Below, piece after piece: positions 45,501 through 60,158 of a stretch of DNA of 64,000 nt. The position numbers and the translations under genes are program-made. This DNA is from Phoenix dactylifera (taxonomy: Eukaryota > Streptophyta > Magnoliopsida > Arecales > Arecaceae). Under the pieces are notes generated by a model. That model was not told where the DNA came from, did not search any database, and worked only from the letters and a program-made list of their open reading frames with translations. The first letter of the stretch is position 1, and every line of letters starts with the position of its first letter. The stretch is taken from assembly GCF_009389715.1 (NCBI RefSeq), contig NC_052409.1, forward strand, positions 7,737,605 to 7,801,604. The letters run 5' to 3'.

Positions 45501-48500
45501 AAAAGGGACCTCGGACATTCACTACACTTGCAACAGGTCTGACATTCTGAATGCTTCTTATTCCTTCTCTTTTCATCTTATCTTGTTGAAGATATATTTT
45601 GCTGCTCTTATGTATAATGCAATTTCTATTTGTAACTTCTCGACATGATTGAATGGTGCAGAAAGATGCTTCTGAATCTGCAGATGGATTGTCCAGAAAC
45701 TCTGAGAAAGTTCAGGAATTTTCAGGGGCAGATATGTCGATTGCTACCACTAGCTTGTCTTCACTTAGTTTGAGACAAAAAAGTTCAAGTGAAATTAGAA
45801 ATTCTAAAGCTGTTGAAAGTCAATTAGTCCCTACTGAGTCAGAATCATTTGGGGTTAATTTGGTGAAGGAAATATCACAAGATGTTTGTTTGAGAGCTGA
45901 CAGTGGAATTCTACTTGAAGAGAAAGGTTCTGCCGAGACATCAACTTCTTTGGGTCTTGAGATGGATGAGACTGTACCTAAGAAGTCATATCCTACTTTT
46001 GGTCAGGACAATTCTATCTTGTTAGATGTTGAACCAGGACAAGAAGCACATGCAGAAAAGGAACATGGGGAAACTGAAGTGTTTAGTGATTCCTCACGAG
46101 ATACTGGTAATGCTAAACCATATCGAAAATCTGTTTTTACAGAATGTGTTGAAGTTGGAAAACCAGTTGAGTTGGCTGAGCAAGATGGGGCTGGAGGAGA
46201 TAATTCAGAAATTTTGACTGCCTGTGGATCTTTTGATGCTGAAAGGCAACAGTCCGGTTCCTCCAATGGAGCAGTGGGGCAAAGCTTGGTGGTTGAGAAG
46301 ACGACTGAGGAATCAGACATCTCTGCTAGGACATGTTCGGACTTCACCAAAGCTGAAGCAGTTTCTTCTAGTCACCTTTCATTTTCAAATATTGAAGAAG
46401 AAAAGCCTTCCTCTCCAGATGCCATCGCAAATACAAGCAAAGAAATAGACAGCCAGGATGTTGGCTCGAGTAATCCTGATGTCTTGCAACCAGGGATAGC
46501 TGTTTCAGCCCCTGTTACTTCTAAGGTGACAGAGAAACTGGAAGAAAAAGTTACAGAGCTGTCTAGTGAAGATCCAGCTTCAGTTTTGTCATATGGGCCA
46601 AAGGACAAGCCTGTTTTAGAGCCTCCCAGGGTCAAGCCTTCTTCTGGAAAAAAGAAGAAGAGGAAGGAAATTCTCTCAAAAGCTGATGCTGCAGGAACTT
46701 CAGATCTTTACAATGCGTACAAGGGTCCTGAGGAAAAACATGAAACTACCAGTAACACAGAAAGTGTGGATAGTCCTGTAGTAGTGGATGCTAACCAACA
46801 TGTGACTGCAGATACCAATAATGACGTTGTTGCTGGTGAGGGAGATGGCCGGAGCAAAGTTGAAGTGGATGATTGGGAAGATGCAGCTGATATCTCAACT
46901 CCAAAGTTGAGAATACCTGAGAATGGACAGCAAGCCAGTCGAGCAAAGACATATAAGGATGATGACAGAAATGAGACCGTGAACAGAAAGTATTCCAGGG
47001 ATTTTCTGTTAACATTTTCAGAGCAATGTACTGATCTTCCTGAAAGGTTTGAGATTAAACCTGATATAGCTGATGCTTTTATAAGTGCATCGGTTGCTGT
47101 TTCCCGTGTTGTTGACCGCGAAACCTTTCTAAGCCCCGGAAGGATTACAGAGAGATCTCCAGGAATTTCCCGGGTGGAGCGCTATATGGTCGGCATTGTG
47201 GATGATAAATGGACGAAGGCATCCAGTTCCTTTGCTTCTGTACGTGACCTTCGGCCGGAGGTTGGACATGGAGGAGCTGTTATGAACTTTCGGCCAGGAC
47301 AAGGAGTCAGTCATGGGGTTTTAAGACATCCACGTGGGCAATCATCTGGTCAGTTTGCTGGAGGCATTCTTTCTGGGCCAATGCAAGCAATGGCATCTCA
47401 GGGAGGGATACCACGTAATGGTGCTGATGCAGACAGGTGGCAGCGCTCTCCTGGCACTCAGAGAGGGTTAATACCTTCTCCTCAAACTCCTGCACCAGTA
47501 ATGCACAAAACTCAGAATAGATATTTAGTCGGTAAAGTGACTGATGAGGAAGAGACAAAGCAAAGACGATTAAAAGCCATACTGAATAAGTTGACGCCTC
47601 AGAATTTTGAGAAGTTATTTCAGCAAGTCAAAGAAGTTAATATTGATAATACTGTTACTCTTTCTGGTGTAATCTCGCAGATTTTTGACAAAGCTTTGAC
47701 GGAGCCAACTTTCTGTGAGATGTATGCTGATTTCTGCTACCATCTTGCTAGTGAATTACCTGATTTCACTGATGACAAGGAGAAGATTACTTTTAAAAGG
47801 TTGCTTCTGAATAAGTGCCAAGAGGAATTTGAAAGAGGGGAGAGAGAAGAAGCTGAAGCTAATGAAGCTGAAGTGGAAGGTGAGGCTAAACAATCTGAAG
47901 AGGAAAGGGAGGAGAAAAGGATCAAGGCACGGAGGCGTATGCTGGGAAATATTCGATTAATTGGTGAATTGTACAAGAAAAGAATGCTGACGGAGAAAAT
48001 TATGCATGGATGCATCAAGAAGTTGCTCGGGCAGTATCAGAATCCTGATGAGGAAGATATTGAAGCCTTATGCAAGTTGATGAGTACAATTGGCAAGATG
48101 ATAGATCATCCCAGGGCCAAGGAACATATGGATGCATATTTTGACATGATGGCAAAACTATCAACACATCAGAAGCTATCATCTCGGGTTAGGTTCCTGT
48201 TAAGGGATGCAATTGATCTGAGAAAGAACAAATGGCAACAAAGAAGGAAAGTTGAAGGCCCGAAGAAAATTGAAGAGGTGCACAGAGAAGCAGCTCAAGA
48301 ACGACAAGCTCAAGCAAGTAGATCCACCCGTGGTTCTGGCATTAGTGTTGCCTCAAGAAGAGGACCATCCATGGACTATGGTACACGGGGATCCACTATA
48401 GTACCTTCTCCAAGCTCCCAGATTGGTAATATAAACAATTTGCCACCTCAGGTCCGTGGGTATGGATCTCAAGATGTTCGATTGGAGGATAGACATCCAT

Positions 48501-51500
48501 CTGGAAGTAGAACATTGTCCTTTCCCCTTCCTCAAAGGCCTTCTGATGATGATTCACTTACCCTTGGCCCCCAAGGTGGACTTGCTAGGGGTATGTCTGT
48601 TAGAGGACCGTCTTTGATCTCAAATGTTCCCTTGGCTGAAATTTCTCCCAGTGTTAATGACCAACGTAGGATGCCACCAGGTCCAAATGGTTACAATAGG
48701 ACGCCTGATTGGATACCTGCCAGCTCAAAAGAAGAAATGCCAAAACATATGCCAGAAAGGTTCTCTGGGGCACCACATGATGTAATGAATCCTCAAGATT
48801 GTAATACTTACCATGGGAGCAGGGACAAGATTTTGGATCGTTCTTCTGATAGGTCTGCAGCAACTATCCTTCCTGCAGGTCATGCACAGGGATCTTTAAG
48901 TGGCAGTGCAGGTGCACATTCTGAAGCAAAACAGTTATCTGAAGAGGTTCTTTGTGAAAAATCAATGTCAGCAATAAGGGAATTCTATAGGTAACATCTT
49001 TGTCTTATCTATTTTCCTTTACTACTTGCAGAATAATATATATGTTATCATGCATCATGCATACCATTGGTTTTGTGTCTACTGGGAAAAATTACTAGAC
49101 AAACAGAGGTTAAACAATAATAGGGCTGCATGGGAGTTGTAACCCTTACTTCCTGTTTAGGGTCAACATCAAATTTGTTTGATTATGACCATGTAAAAAG
49201 TTTAACCATGTAAATAATGACACATGGTTATGGGATTACTAACATGCCCATTTTGCAGCTAACCTTTCATTCTTTCCGAAGGGGATATTTAGATATTTAA
49301 ATTTATCTTTATTATTAGCCACATATATTTTTCTTGTCCATATGCAATTCTTTGAATTATATCATCCTTGAATATTTCTGTCCATGCTTCTCAGAAAATG
49401 ATGCTGTGTCATCTTGTCTTTCTATGCCATAATTCATACTGCTATAATTCTGTTGAGAATCTTATCATTTGGTCGAGTTATTGGACATTGTTTATTCTTA
49501 ATCCTTTTTTTTTTTACTTGACGAAGATATAAGCCTATGTTTGGTCTTTAATTTTTTCGCCTTTTTCTACCTTCTAACTTATTTGCTGGTTTAGCACTCT
49601 CTGCCTGACCACATCAGAATAGTTCTCTTGCCAGCCACATAACTTATATTACCAACTAGTGATCTTTTTCACATTCCCTAATTCAGTATTGAAAATGGCT
49701 TCTTAAGTGCTTAAGCAGTCATTTGAACAGTTTTTCAGTGCGTCGCCGCTTGAAGTGGCACTTTATTTTTGGTAGAAAGCCCTTAGGCTGTTTTCATTTA
49801 ACTAATTCTCCTCAAAACATGAGTGGTTCCTCTCCTTCTCAATGGTAAAAGCTAAAAAAGATGGATATGAGAGAGACCAAGAAGAATTATATCTGGCTTG
49901 CAAATCATAACTTGCTAATAAATGAGCGCAATGGTTTGTGAAATGACTAGAATATGAGATATTGAGGTGACAAAATTCTTGGAGGAGACTTCTGTGATCA
50001 GCAAAAACATGGGATATTTGACAAGGAGGACTACTGGAACCCTTAGAAGCTGGACAATGGACAATGCATCTCCTTCCAGGATAGCATGATAGACATTCAT
50101 CTGCATCAACAATAATATCCCCTTTTTGAAATCTTGTGCTTCAGCTTGCTCAGCAGTGCAGGAAGGCAAGACAATATAGTGGCTATTAGTATGATCACCA
50201 TTTGAGTTTCCTGCTATTAATTCTGCATTAGAACCCGTAAGATTGGTGCCTGCATCCATGTTACATTTTTCCCAATCATTAGAGAAAGTATTCAAAGAGT
50301 CAAGCAAAATCAATGGATATGATGTGGAGCAAAATCAATGGATATTAGCCAACTGTTTTGTAGAGATTCAATCTGGCAATCCATAAATGAGAAAGCTTTA
50401 TTTGCTACTTTCAAGGGAGTCAAGCATATGGATTCAAAAAACCTTGGACTTCCTAGCTTTCCATATGTGTCAGAGAATTTTAGCCGCCAAGATAAAGAGA
50501 TAAATATCATATCTCACTTAAGTGGCACTCTTTTAAACATTCTAAGAAGCTGTTCAATTTTTGTAGTCACTTTAGTGCTGCTTGAATTGTTTAGCTCAGA
50601 CTAGAATGTTATCATGCGGAGTAGAAGTTCAAATGTTTTAGCAGCCATTTTATTTGCTCAATCATTTAAAAAATTATTTATCAGTTGATATTGGTATAAT
50701 TCTGTTCATATTCATTTTAATATCAACTACAGTTTAGAATATAATATCCAATATACTAGTTAAATTTTTAATGCATTGATTCTGCATAATTTCATTTGTT
50801 GTTTTATTCTTGGAGCATAATTTAGAATATGTAAGTATATAAAAAGCAAGCTAAGAATAGCAGAAGGTTTGCTCTACATGCGCTCTTAAAGGAACGGTGT
50901 ATCATCTCTACCTATGAAGCAGGGGCATGGAATTTGATGATTGATCGGGATATGCATTATTTGAACATGCCAAAATGACAAATTGTGAGCATTCATGATA
51001 CGGATATGAGGATATTGCAATGAATAGACAAATACTGTAGAAATACATAATTACATATCACAAACATTTGTTTGTTAATATTTTGAACTCTGAAGCCACA
51101 AGTTATGATTTTTATTTATAATTTCAGCATATCTAATTTATTTACCAAGGAAAAGCCAAATTTCAAATGAAGAGGTTCAAAATAATTTAAAATAACAAAG
51201 TTTTCAACACCAATTCAGTTCTTGTATTGATACCCAACTGGTATAGGGTTGGCATGGTCTAGTTCTTGCAACCGACACTTGTTCCAGGGGATGTATGGGG
51301 TATCAACTCCATAGTAACGGCAGTTGGTATGGTCAAGTGCTAAAAACCAACGCAAAAGATATCCCTTAGTTATAACAATTGTCATAAAAGTATAAGTTCC
51401 TTCTTACTGAGAAAAAGTTGCCAGTGGAAACACATAATACACTGGAGAAAAGTTTTCAATACTAGTTTTGGTACACTTACCGATACCCAACTAGTACTAC

Positions 51501-54500
51501 GTTGGTACGATCTGATTCTCGATTTTGACACTTGGAAGGGTGCATACTGAGTATCAGTTCCCTACTGGTGCAAGTCAATAGGCTTGATACGGATTGATAC
51601 TGTTAGATACTGAAAACCATGCTGTGGAGGTAGTCGTATCTAGTTATCCACGATCCATTTGAGCCCAAAGAAGAAAAAGAAAAAAATCTGGAATTAGTAC
51701 TTTTTTTATGAAAACTTTGTTATGCTGCATCCTTCTTTTTATGCTATAACAGAAGACCTAAACTAGATGCTCCAGTGACTAGGACTTGCGTACGATCAAA
51801 ATTGTAGAAGATAGAAAATAAGGAAATATACAAAGTAGAAACAGAAAGGTGGTTGGATAGCTTCGGCTGCCAATCACCCTCTTCTTTCTTTTGTTTCCTG
51901 CTCTCCTCTCTCTCTTTCCTTTGCTTTCTTTCGTTTCCTATATTTTCCAATTTTGCTTTCTTCTTCTTGCACCTAAGAGGAACTAAGCATCCCTCTATCC
52001 TGGCTATGAGATGAAGGGGTACACAACTTTGTAAGCCTTCTCATTAGATATGATCCTCATTAAGTTGTCTTGTCCTCTATTTGATGATTGGGATGAGTCA
52101 TCGCTGACTCAGACAACTCAGGGCCCATATATCTCTTGAGCAAGAACTATGCTGACATTTTCTCTCAGTTGTTGAATGCTAAAACTCCTGAAGCTTTTAG
52201 AAGCCCCTAAGATTTGGTTGGAACCTTTTAGTCTCACATAATGTAGAAAGTAACTGAAAAAAATAAATCTATTAAGATGCAATAAATTTAGGACTACTTC
52301 TATTCATGATGTATCTAAGGTAGGTAAGCCGAACCGTGCCGAACTGGCTGGTTCGGGCTGTACCAAATTGGCCCAGTTGGCTATTGGCATGGTTCAATCG
52401 GTTGGTTTGGGTTATAAGAGGCCGCCTTGTTCGAAGGCCTAATCTCCTCTATTTGACACTCCCCATTGGAAGAAGCCCTTCATCACTACCGAGTCCACAA
52501 CAATGACGGATGCCAACTTTCCTTACAAGTGAGTCTTTTTCTCTCTCCATCTCCCTTTCTCTCGGTCCCCATTACTGGATCCAAAGCTCTCGAAGCTTCT
52601 TGTTGGTGGCTTGAAGCTGCTCAGCCTCTCTATCTCTCTCTCTTCTCCCTCCCTCTCCTTCCTCTCCCTCCTCTCACTCTCCCTCCTTCCTGCCCTCTCT
52701 CTCTACCTCACTCTCCTCTCTCCCACACTCCCTCTCCTTGTTGCGCTATGCTCGGCTTTGGATGATATTAACCCGTACTGTGTCGAGCCAGTTGCTGGCT
52801 GGTACAAGCCTCGGTACTGGTCTGGCAAACCTTGATCTAAAGCAAAACTGGCTACTTAACATACATCCTACAAGGGTTGTGCATGATACAAACCTCTTGC
52901 TCATGAGTCTCAGCTCATTTTAAAATCTCTTCACCAATAACATTTTGATCCTGGCCCATCGAGCTCCCAAACTTTTAAAGCTTGCAAATTATTTCTCCTT
53001 TGCTCCTGCTGCTCATCAAGCTCCTACAACTTCAAGCTTGCCAACTTATTTCTGCTTTGTAACTATCACTTGTCATATGACCTATTTGTTGACTTGCAAG
53101 TACAAAAGTTTGAACATGAAGTTCCTCTCTTAATGGATTTCTTGCTTAACCTGAGCCCATATATCTGTTAGTATAGAAAATTGATCACTGTTCATATCAC
53201 CTAGAAAAAGAATTACTGTTCTATCTGATATAGGCCTAGCCATCGCTAAGGTCAACTTTCCTCAAAGATAAGTCTTGCTGTAACTATCTTGTTAAAATCA
53301 GGATTGAGACAAAAAATGTGGAATTGGTTAAATTGGTTGGGTCGTGGATTGAATTGCAGACTGAAAGATTTTTTTTTAATATTTTTTTTAAACTAAAATT
53401 ATAAAAGAAACATGAAAATTGTTAAGTAAGTCGATTATAAAGTTGATGAAGATGAATGAAGAATACAAGGACATGCATATCAGATGTTCAGGTTCCACCA
53501 TAAACCCCATATTAGCATGTTTGGTGAAACAAACATCATGTTGAGTTATTTGAGGTATTTCTACACAACCTATCAATTCATTTTTTACCAAAATATTCTG
53601 ATGAAAAAGATTTTAACAAGTAGTTGTGAAAATATGTATTTATTGACTCTTGTTCTGAATTTCATTAACTCTAAATCTTTGACTTCTAACACCCTAACGA
53701 GCTTGCTAATTTTACGTTCTTGTACTTATTAAAGAATAACGAGTAAATTCAACTAGCCACAAAGTCCAATTTTGTAAAATGTACTTCTATATGATTTAAT
53801 ATGTGACATGATAAAGTTGGATCTTATGAACCAAGGGAATCTATGATGCATAATTCAGATTTAGATCTTATGATCTAATTAATCCCAAACTGAGAATAAG
53901 ATTCAGATAATTTGGTGCTTTTTTTTATCCGGATCATGAGATCGTGGATCTTAAGATCTTGGGATCGCTAGGATTTTATAGCTTTGATCCGAATCAGGAT
54001 CTTCTTGTTGGGCCACTGTATTAGGTCCTTCTATTGGCCTATGGTCATACAAACTTTAATAGAAAATATTTTTCTCTAAGATAACTTCCATTAAATTATT
54101 GGCTTGTCTTCCACAATCAGCTAGTAGCCTTTTTTGCGTGGTACCTGATCCAATGGTAGTACAATCAAATGACTTCTTCAATTTAATGATTATTTATGGG
54201 GGCCTGTTTGGGTGCGTGGAGTATATACCCCAAGAAACAGGAGCCAGATTTTCTTCCCTTGGATGAGGCTTGATATCCTGGAAGCGAAAATGTTCAATTT
54301 AATAATCCTAACTTGTATTTGGATACTGTAAGAAAATAGAGATTATACAATAGAGGTTATGTACCAGGCTGGCACATATGATGATATTGGTCAAGGGATC
54401 ATATAAAATAAAGATTACATAAACAAAGATTGTATAAAGCAAAGATTAGTTAACATATTTTGTCCTTTCCTAAGAGGCCAATAAAACTTGTTTTTCCTGA

Positions 54501-57500
54501 ATCAGACCTTAGAGAAACTAGATACAGACTATCACGGTCTATGCATAATCATAGTTCTTTCCATATTTTTAACTCCTCATCAGCAACCTTGTCCATCCTT
54601 GGAGGAGGCAGAGTGGTGCTGGGTCTTTGGTAGTGGAGGGGTGGAGTAGTTGTGATGGGCCTTTGGTGACCAATGAAGTGAGAAAGAGGTGCGGGAGGTG
54701 GGGTGGAAGGGACACTGGGCCTTGGTTGAGAGGTGATGAGGAGAAGGACTAGGGTGACATCGATGAATGCTAGAGGTGGTGATTGCAAGGAATGGACCGG
54801 TGCTTGTGAGAATTTCGTGCCCTAGCACTTATCACAAGCTTGGTTTTTAAATGCTTCTTGAATCCTTGCAAGTTAAAAAAGGGTTGACTAGTGGATCAGG
54901 CCATATTAGCAAGGTCTGGACCTCTGGACTGAGGATTCAAGCGAAGGACGTAGTCCAGCATGAGCCTTTTCTTCAAATCGTGCATTTGGAAGCCTGTTCA
55001 GAAGAAAAGGCCTGTGATGGACTAAACTATGTCTTAGCCTTGAATTCTCTAGACTTTAAGAATTGTTTAAACCCTTAAAATGCTTGTGATGGATTGAACA
55101 ACTATGTTGACAAAAGGTACCCTAAATTCTATGTTTGTTTGTCAAAGCCACAATTATACTACTTACTATAAAGTTGCAAGAATTGTTTTTTAGGAATAAT
55201 TGCTTTGATTATTTTTCATATCATGATCATTTCTTGTCTCAACATGATTTGTTAATTTAGCTTATTCATTCAATATATTTTTAATAATCAACTATCATGG
55301 TTTTGACATGATGAATTATTGACAATCATATTGTCCAAAATAATCTGATAGTTTTTCTTCTTGACTAGTGAAACTTTATGTGAGGATTAAAGAATCACTT
55401 ATTGTGCCTGTGCCATAAGGCGTATACTATGCAAATCGCCCTAACACTTGGCATGCATTGACATGAAAAAATGTTTAATTTTGCAAATATAATGGCAATA
55501 TATTGTATTAAAATTTTGACATTACACTCAATTTTAATAGCTTTGTACAAGTGTATAAGAATGAGTGCTTTAAACAAACATAGTTCCTAACTAATTTTAG
55601 TAATATAATAATCCTAAAATTTTATGTTCTTTGTTCTCTACCATTTGGGCTGCTTAGCTTCAACTGACGGGGATAAACTAATACTCATGGTTTTATGTGG
55701 GTCTAGGTGCTGGACACCCTGTATGCACTAGGTGGGCGCCTAGGTGCTTAAGTGGATGCTTAAGGATGAAATCCTTCCAAGCTTTTATTATGCATATTTT
55801 TAAACATATGCATAAATAAGCATGTGCATATATCATATATAATCTCTTTTCATCATATATAGCGTTATGAAACCTGATTTTCATACTTAAAAAAGTCCAA
55901 AGATCAAAATACACTAGAAGGAGAGTGACAACAGTGTTGCTCCCACTGTAGCAGCCAGCAGGCTGTAGAACATAGCTAGTTAGCCGGCATCTAGCAAGAA
56001 GCGGGAGGAAGACAGGATGCAGCAGCCAATAGGCTGTAGGGCCACAGCCGACGACCAACCATCAAGGAGGCAAGCAGAACAAAGAGGAAAAATTAGAAAA
56101 AAGGTTGAGAATGGCTAGATGGAGAAGAGATAGGATTAGAAAACAAAGAGGAATAGAAAAATCAAAGGAAGGAGGAGGAGGAGAAGAAGAAGAAGAAGAG
56201 ATCGGTCTAACAAAGAAAGAAAGAAAAAAAATATAAATCTGGCACTAGTGCTGGCCGCCGCCACTTGTAGCTGTTGGTTGGCTTGCTAATAGCTTTGAGC
56301 TCACTACCTACTATTAGGTTGGTTGTAGCCTTCATTGCCCTCCTACATGTCCCATATGGGGTTAAAATAGGTACTCGAATGGGCTGCTAGCAGATTTGTT
56401 GGAGATGGCAAGTTAACACCGTGGGGCCTAAAGAAAATGTGAAAAGAAACGTTAAAGAAGTAGGATTTAAGCGGGCTTAGACTAGGCAGCCTAACCAAAT
56501 TAAGCGCCTAGGCAGCCACTTTTAACAACATTGCTAATATTATCATCTTTATTTACACATTAATAAAATAAACAAGCTCAAACTTTGTGCTCATGTGATT
56601 GCTTGTGGTGTGGGTCTGCACACGCATGTGTTTGCTTGTGGAATTATGTCCATGCTTGATAGCTGATTGATGGAAAAGTTGTCAAATTCTAGCGATATGT
56701 TGGGGTTTCTGAAGGTCTGTATCATGAGATTTAAGCATGTGTGTTATTTTGTTAAATAATAATCCTCAATGTGGTGCAAAGGATGGATTGGAGGAAGGAT
56801 GGATAGGAAAGGATGGACCCATCCATCCTTCCGTATGTATGGTGAAACATAGAAAGATGGATTGGAATGATTTCATCCATTTGGTATAGAAGGAATGAAA
56901 GGGAGGTGGATGATATTTATATGACATTTTACTAAATTATCCTTTGATAAAAAAGTATTATTATTATCATTTTATAGCATTTATTTGTACTAAAAAAGTA
57001 GGGCAATATAAACTTAATCTATTTATAATTATATAAAAATTATGTAAATATTTAATTTTAATTTAATTTAATTAACTAAATATTTTATAATCTATTTTTT
57101 ATTTATATTAATTATATAATTATTTAATTTATAATTTAATTTAATTGTTAATTAAATTTATATAAATAATTAACTAAAAAATAGTGAATATAAATAGAAA
57201 AATAGAAGAGAATTCTAATTATTTTGTTATAATTATGGAATTTATGCACTAAAATTGAAATAATTAGTAATAAAATTTAATAGCATAGGGTTAATAGTAT
57301 AGATAAAATAAAAATATATATAAATAAAATAAATGAAAAAGCGAAGAAGTATTAGGGGTTTGTCAAAAAATTAATGAGTGGTCATTTTGTCAATGTAGAA
57401 ATCCACCTCTCACGTGCTTTATCCATCCTTTCTTGCATCCTCCCAAATTAGGAGGATGCAAATTGGTGGCCTAGGATGGATGGGCAATCTTCTCTTTTCA

Positions 57501-60096
57501 TCCATCCTTCTTGAGATTTTCTGAACCAAGCGGTGGATGGGGGCCATCCATCTTTCCAACCCAATCCATCCTCCCTTTTATGACCCCAACCAAACACAAT
57601 GTAAATCTTAGACAAGTGAATTATGTTTAAGGGTTTAAATGAGCTGAATGTGAGCGAGTTGGCCTTGGTTTGAGCTTGGCTCAAAATGTTATGGGGTCAG
57701 CTCGAGCTTGTCTCGAGCTAGGATGGACTGGCTTAAACTCAGCTTGTTTATTACTAGGCTAAGCTCGAGCTAGCTTGGATGGGTTCCTACGTGGCCGTGA
57801 GGATGAGAAGAAAGAAGATGTTGCTATTACCATATGGGTGGGCTGAGTTAGCTGCATTAAAGCTGGAGGAGTAGGCCGGCACTTGTGCCGCACGGACCGC
57901 ATTGAGACCGCTAAGTTCGTGACAGCTAGCAAGCAAGCAAGAAATAAAAGCTAGAAAAACGTACTAAAGCGCACTCCAAAATTAACATCTAGATCTCTAC
58001 TTGATTAAAAAAAAAAATCTAGACTTCTATCTTATTGCTTACTACAGTCCAAGGTCAGTTGAATCATCTCAAATCGGACGGTTCTGGTCGTACCGAGCCG
58101 TACTGGTGGTGGACTGGGACGATTTCGGCAATGAAAACAAAATTTGTTGCCAGAGGGGGAGAAGGAGAAGGAAAGAAAGGTAAAGAGAGCGAGCGGGGGA
58201 GCGAGGGAGAGGGAGGGAGGACGGCGCCCGGACAGGAGGGCGGCGGCTACGGCCGGGTCCCCTATTTCAAACCCTCCCTCCCTCTCTCCCCCTTCTTTCT
58301 TTCTCTCTTTCTTTTCTTTTCTTCCATTTGCCCTGTCCGCCTTCTCTACTGTGTCGGTACAGGCCTGGCACGGCACGACGCGGGCCTATATCGATTTGTG
58401 CCGCTGAGCAATCGGTCTGGTGCTTGGTATTGGTACAACAGACAATGCTACAGTTACTATGCCATTTTTGTTAATGGCATGACATTTGGTAAAGGAAGCA
58501 AAAAAAAGAAAAGAATGACCTTGTCCCAATGCGTTGCTGTATGTTGTTGAGGAAGAACAAGAAGGGAGGAGGAAATTAGGGAACCTTGATCTCAAGGTTT
58601 GATGTCATTGAGCTGGAGAGGATGTTTTGCTGACTAGAAGTTTTGATGATTAAGAATGGAGAGGAAAGGGAACTTGAGAATGGTTGTGGGATTGTGGCTT
58701 GTGACACCTTGAGGGCAAGGAGCTGCTTGGGGGCTAGGGCAACCTCTAAAGATAAGAAGCTGAGCCATTTGAATGCAATGCAATGGCTAATGTTGTCTCT
58801 TTTTACAAGTCTTGTTCGCCCTAGATAGCTTTAAGTGTGTTCGCTGGCCCCCCACTCTCTAGTTATAACCACTCATATCTTAAAACTATTTGCACCTCAT
58901 ACACTTGAGAAAGGTAGAAGTACATCTCACAAAATTGAGGGTGTGTTTTTGACTAGAAATAAGATTTTAGTATTAAATTTAGTGGAGATCATAGTTCTTT
59001 TTTTCTTGGTGAGTAGAGATCATAGTTGACCAACAACATGTCATATGCTTAATACTAATATAATATATATTAACTTTAATTATTTGTAATTTTGAGTTCT
59101 ATTGAACTAAAATTGAGCAAGTTGAATCTAAATTGTGTTCAGCTTATTTATTTTTTAAGCTCAAAAATTTAGCTTATATTTAGCTCGTTTACCAGTTGAG
59201 TAATCCAATTTCAAGCTGAATTTTGAGTGAAACACGAGCTGCTTGCAAACAGCTTGTTTGTTTGACGGCCCTAATTGTGTTGCCAACCTCAAATTAGCTG
59301 CTCTTTCTTCATGTTTCGCCTAACTATGATAACCATCAAAAAATTTGTCTGGATCTTCTTAATATTGCTTTGGTTTTACATTAAAAAAAATCTTTTAGCA
59401 GTCCTTGACGTTGTTAAGCTCTGTTTTTTTGGGTGGCACTTGACCTGCTAATCCCACCGCAATCCATTTGATCAAGGTTGAGCTACTAATCTTTTCATCT
59501 CTATATGATGAGGCATTTCAGAGTTTGCTAAGATCCCTTGAGTTCTTTACTTCAAATTCTATTTCTATTCCAGGGGGTGGGGGGGAGTCTTAGGGTTTAG
59601 CCCCAAATGGGCCGTTTATGGATGGTTTAATGACTAATTTATAAAAGAACTTAGCAGCCCTGCCTCTTTCTTCTTTCTTTCTTTCCTTGTTCTTCCTCTC
59701 ACAATCTTTTCTGTTATATGGGTTTTTGGTTATACTTGAACTCTTTACTGGTCTGTCAATTGCATGGGCAGATGACCTAATAGAATGCACCACCTTCCTT
59801 GTGGCAAGTTTTTTATGTGTCTTCCCAATCTCTTCTTTTCCCTCTTGTTTGTGCAGCATGATCTTGGACCTCTTATGTTTGCTTTATTTCTTTAAACGCT
59901 AATTTTTGTTCTTTTACCGATCATCCTGCTGTTTTCTCTGTATGCTAGACTATGATCTTAGCTTTTCATTCTTGATTGCCTTAATAAGCTTTGGTAGCGA
60001 CCATATGTTTTTTGTAGCAGTATAGCCTCCTGCCTCCTTATTTCCATGTCTAGTATATGTATGTATGTGTGTGTGTATATATATATATGTATATAT

Positions 60097-60158
<62 letters not shown>

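Noticed and set aside
44163..48994. Two separate genes (459 and 1113 codons) plus a third at 62 kb
   Set aside because: Splice sites and phases join them into one eIF4G with domains in the normal order.
54549..54828. Minus-strand Pro/Ser/Thr-rich frames as a small gene
   Set aside because: Two overlapping frames with low-complexity content and no family resemblance, inside the eIF4G intron.
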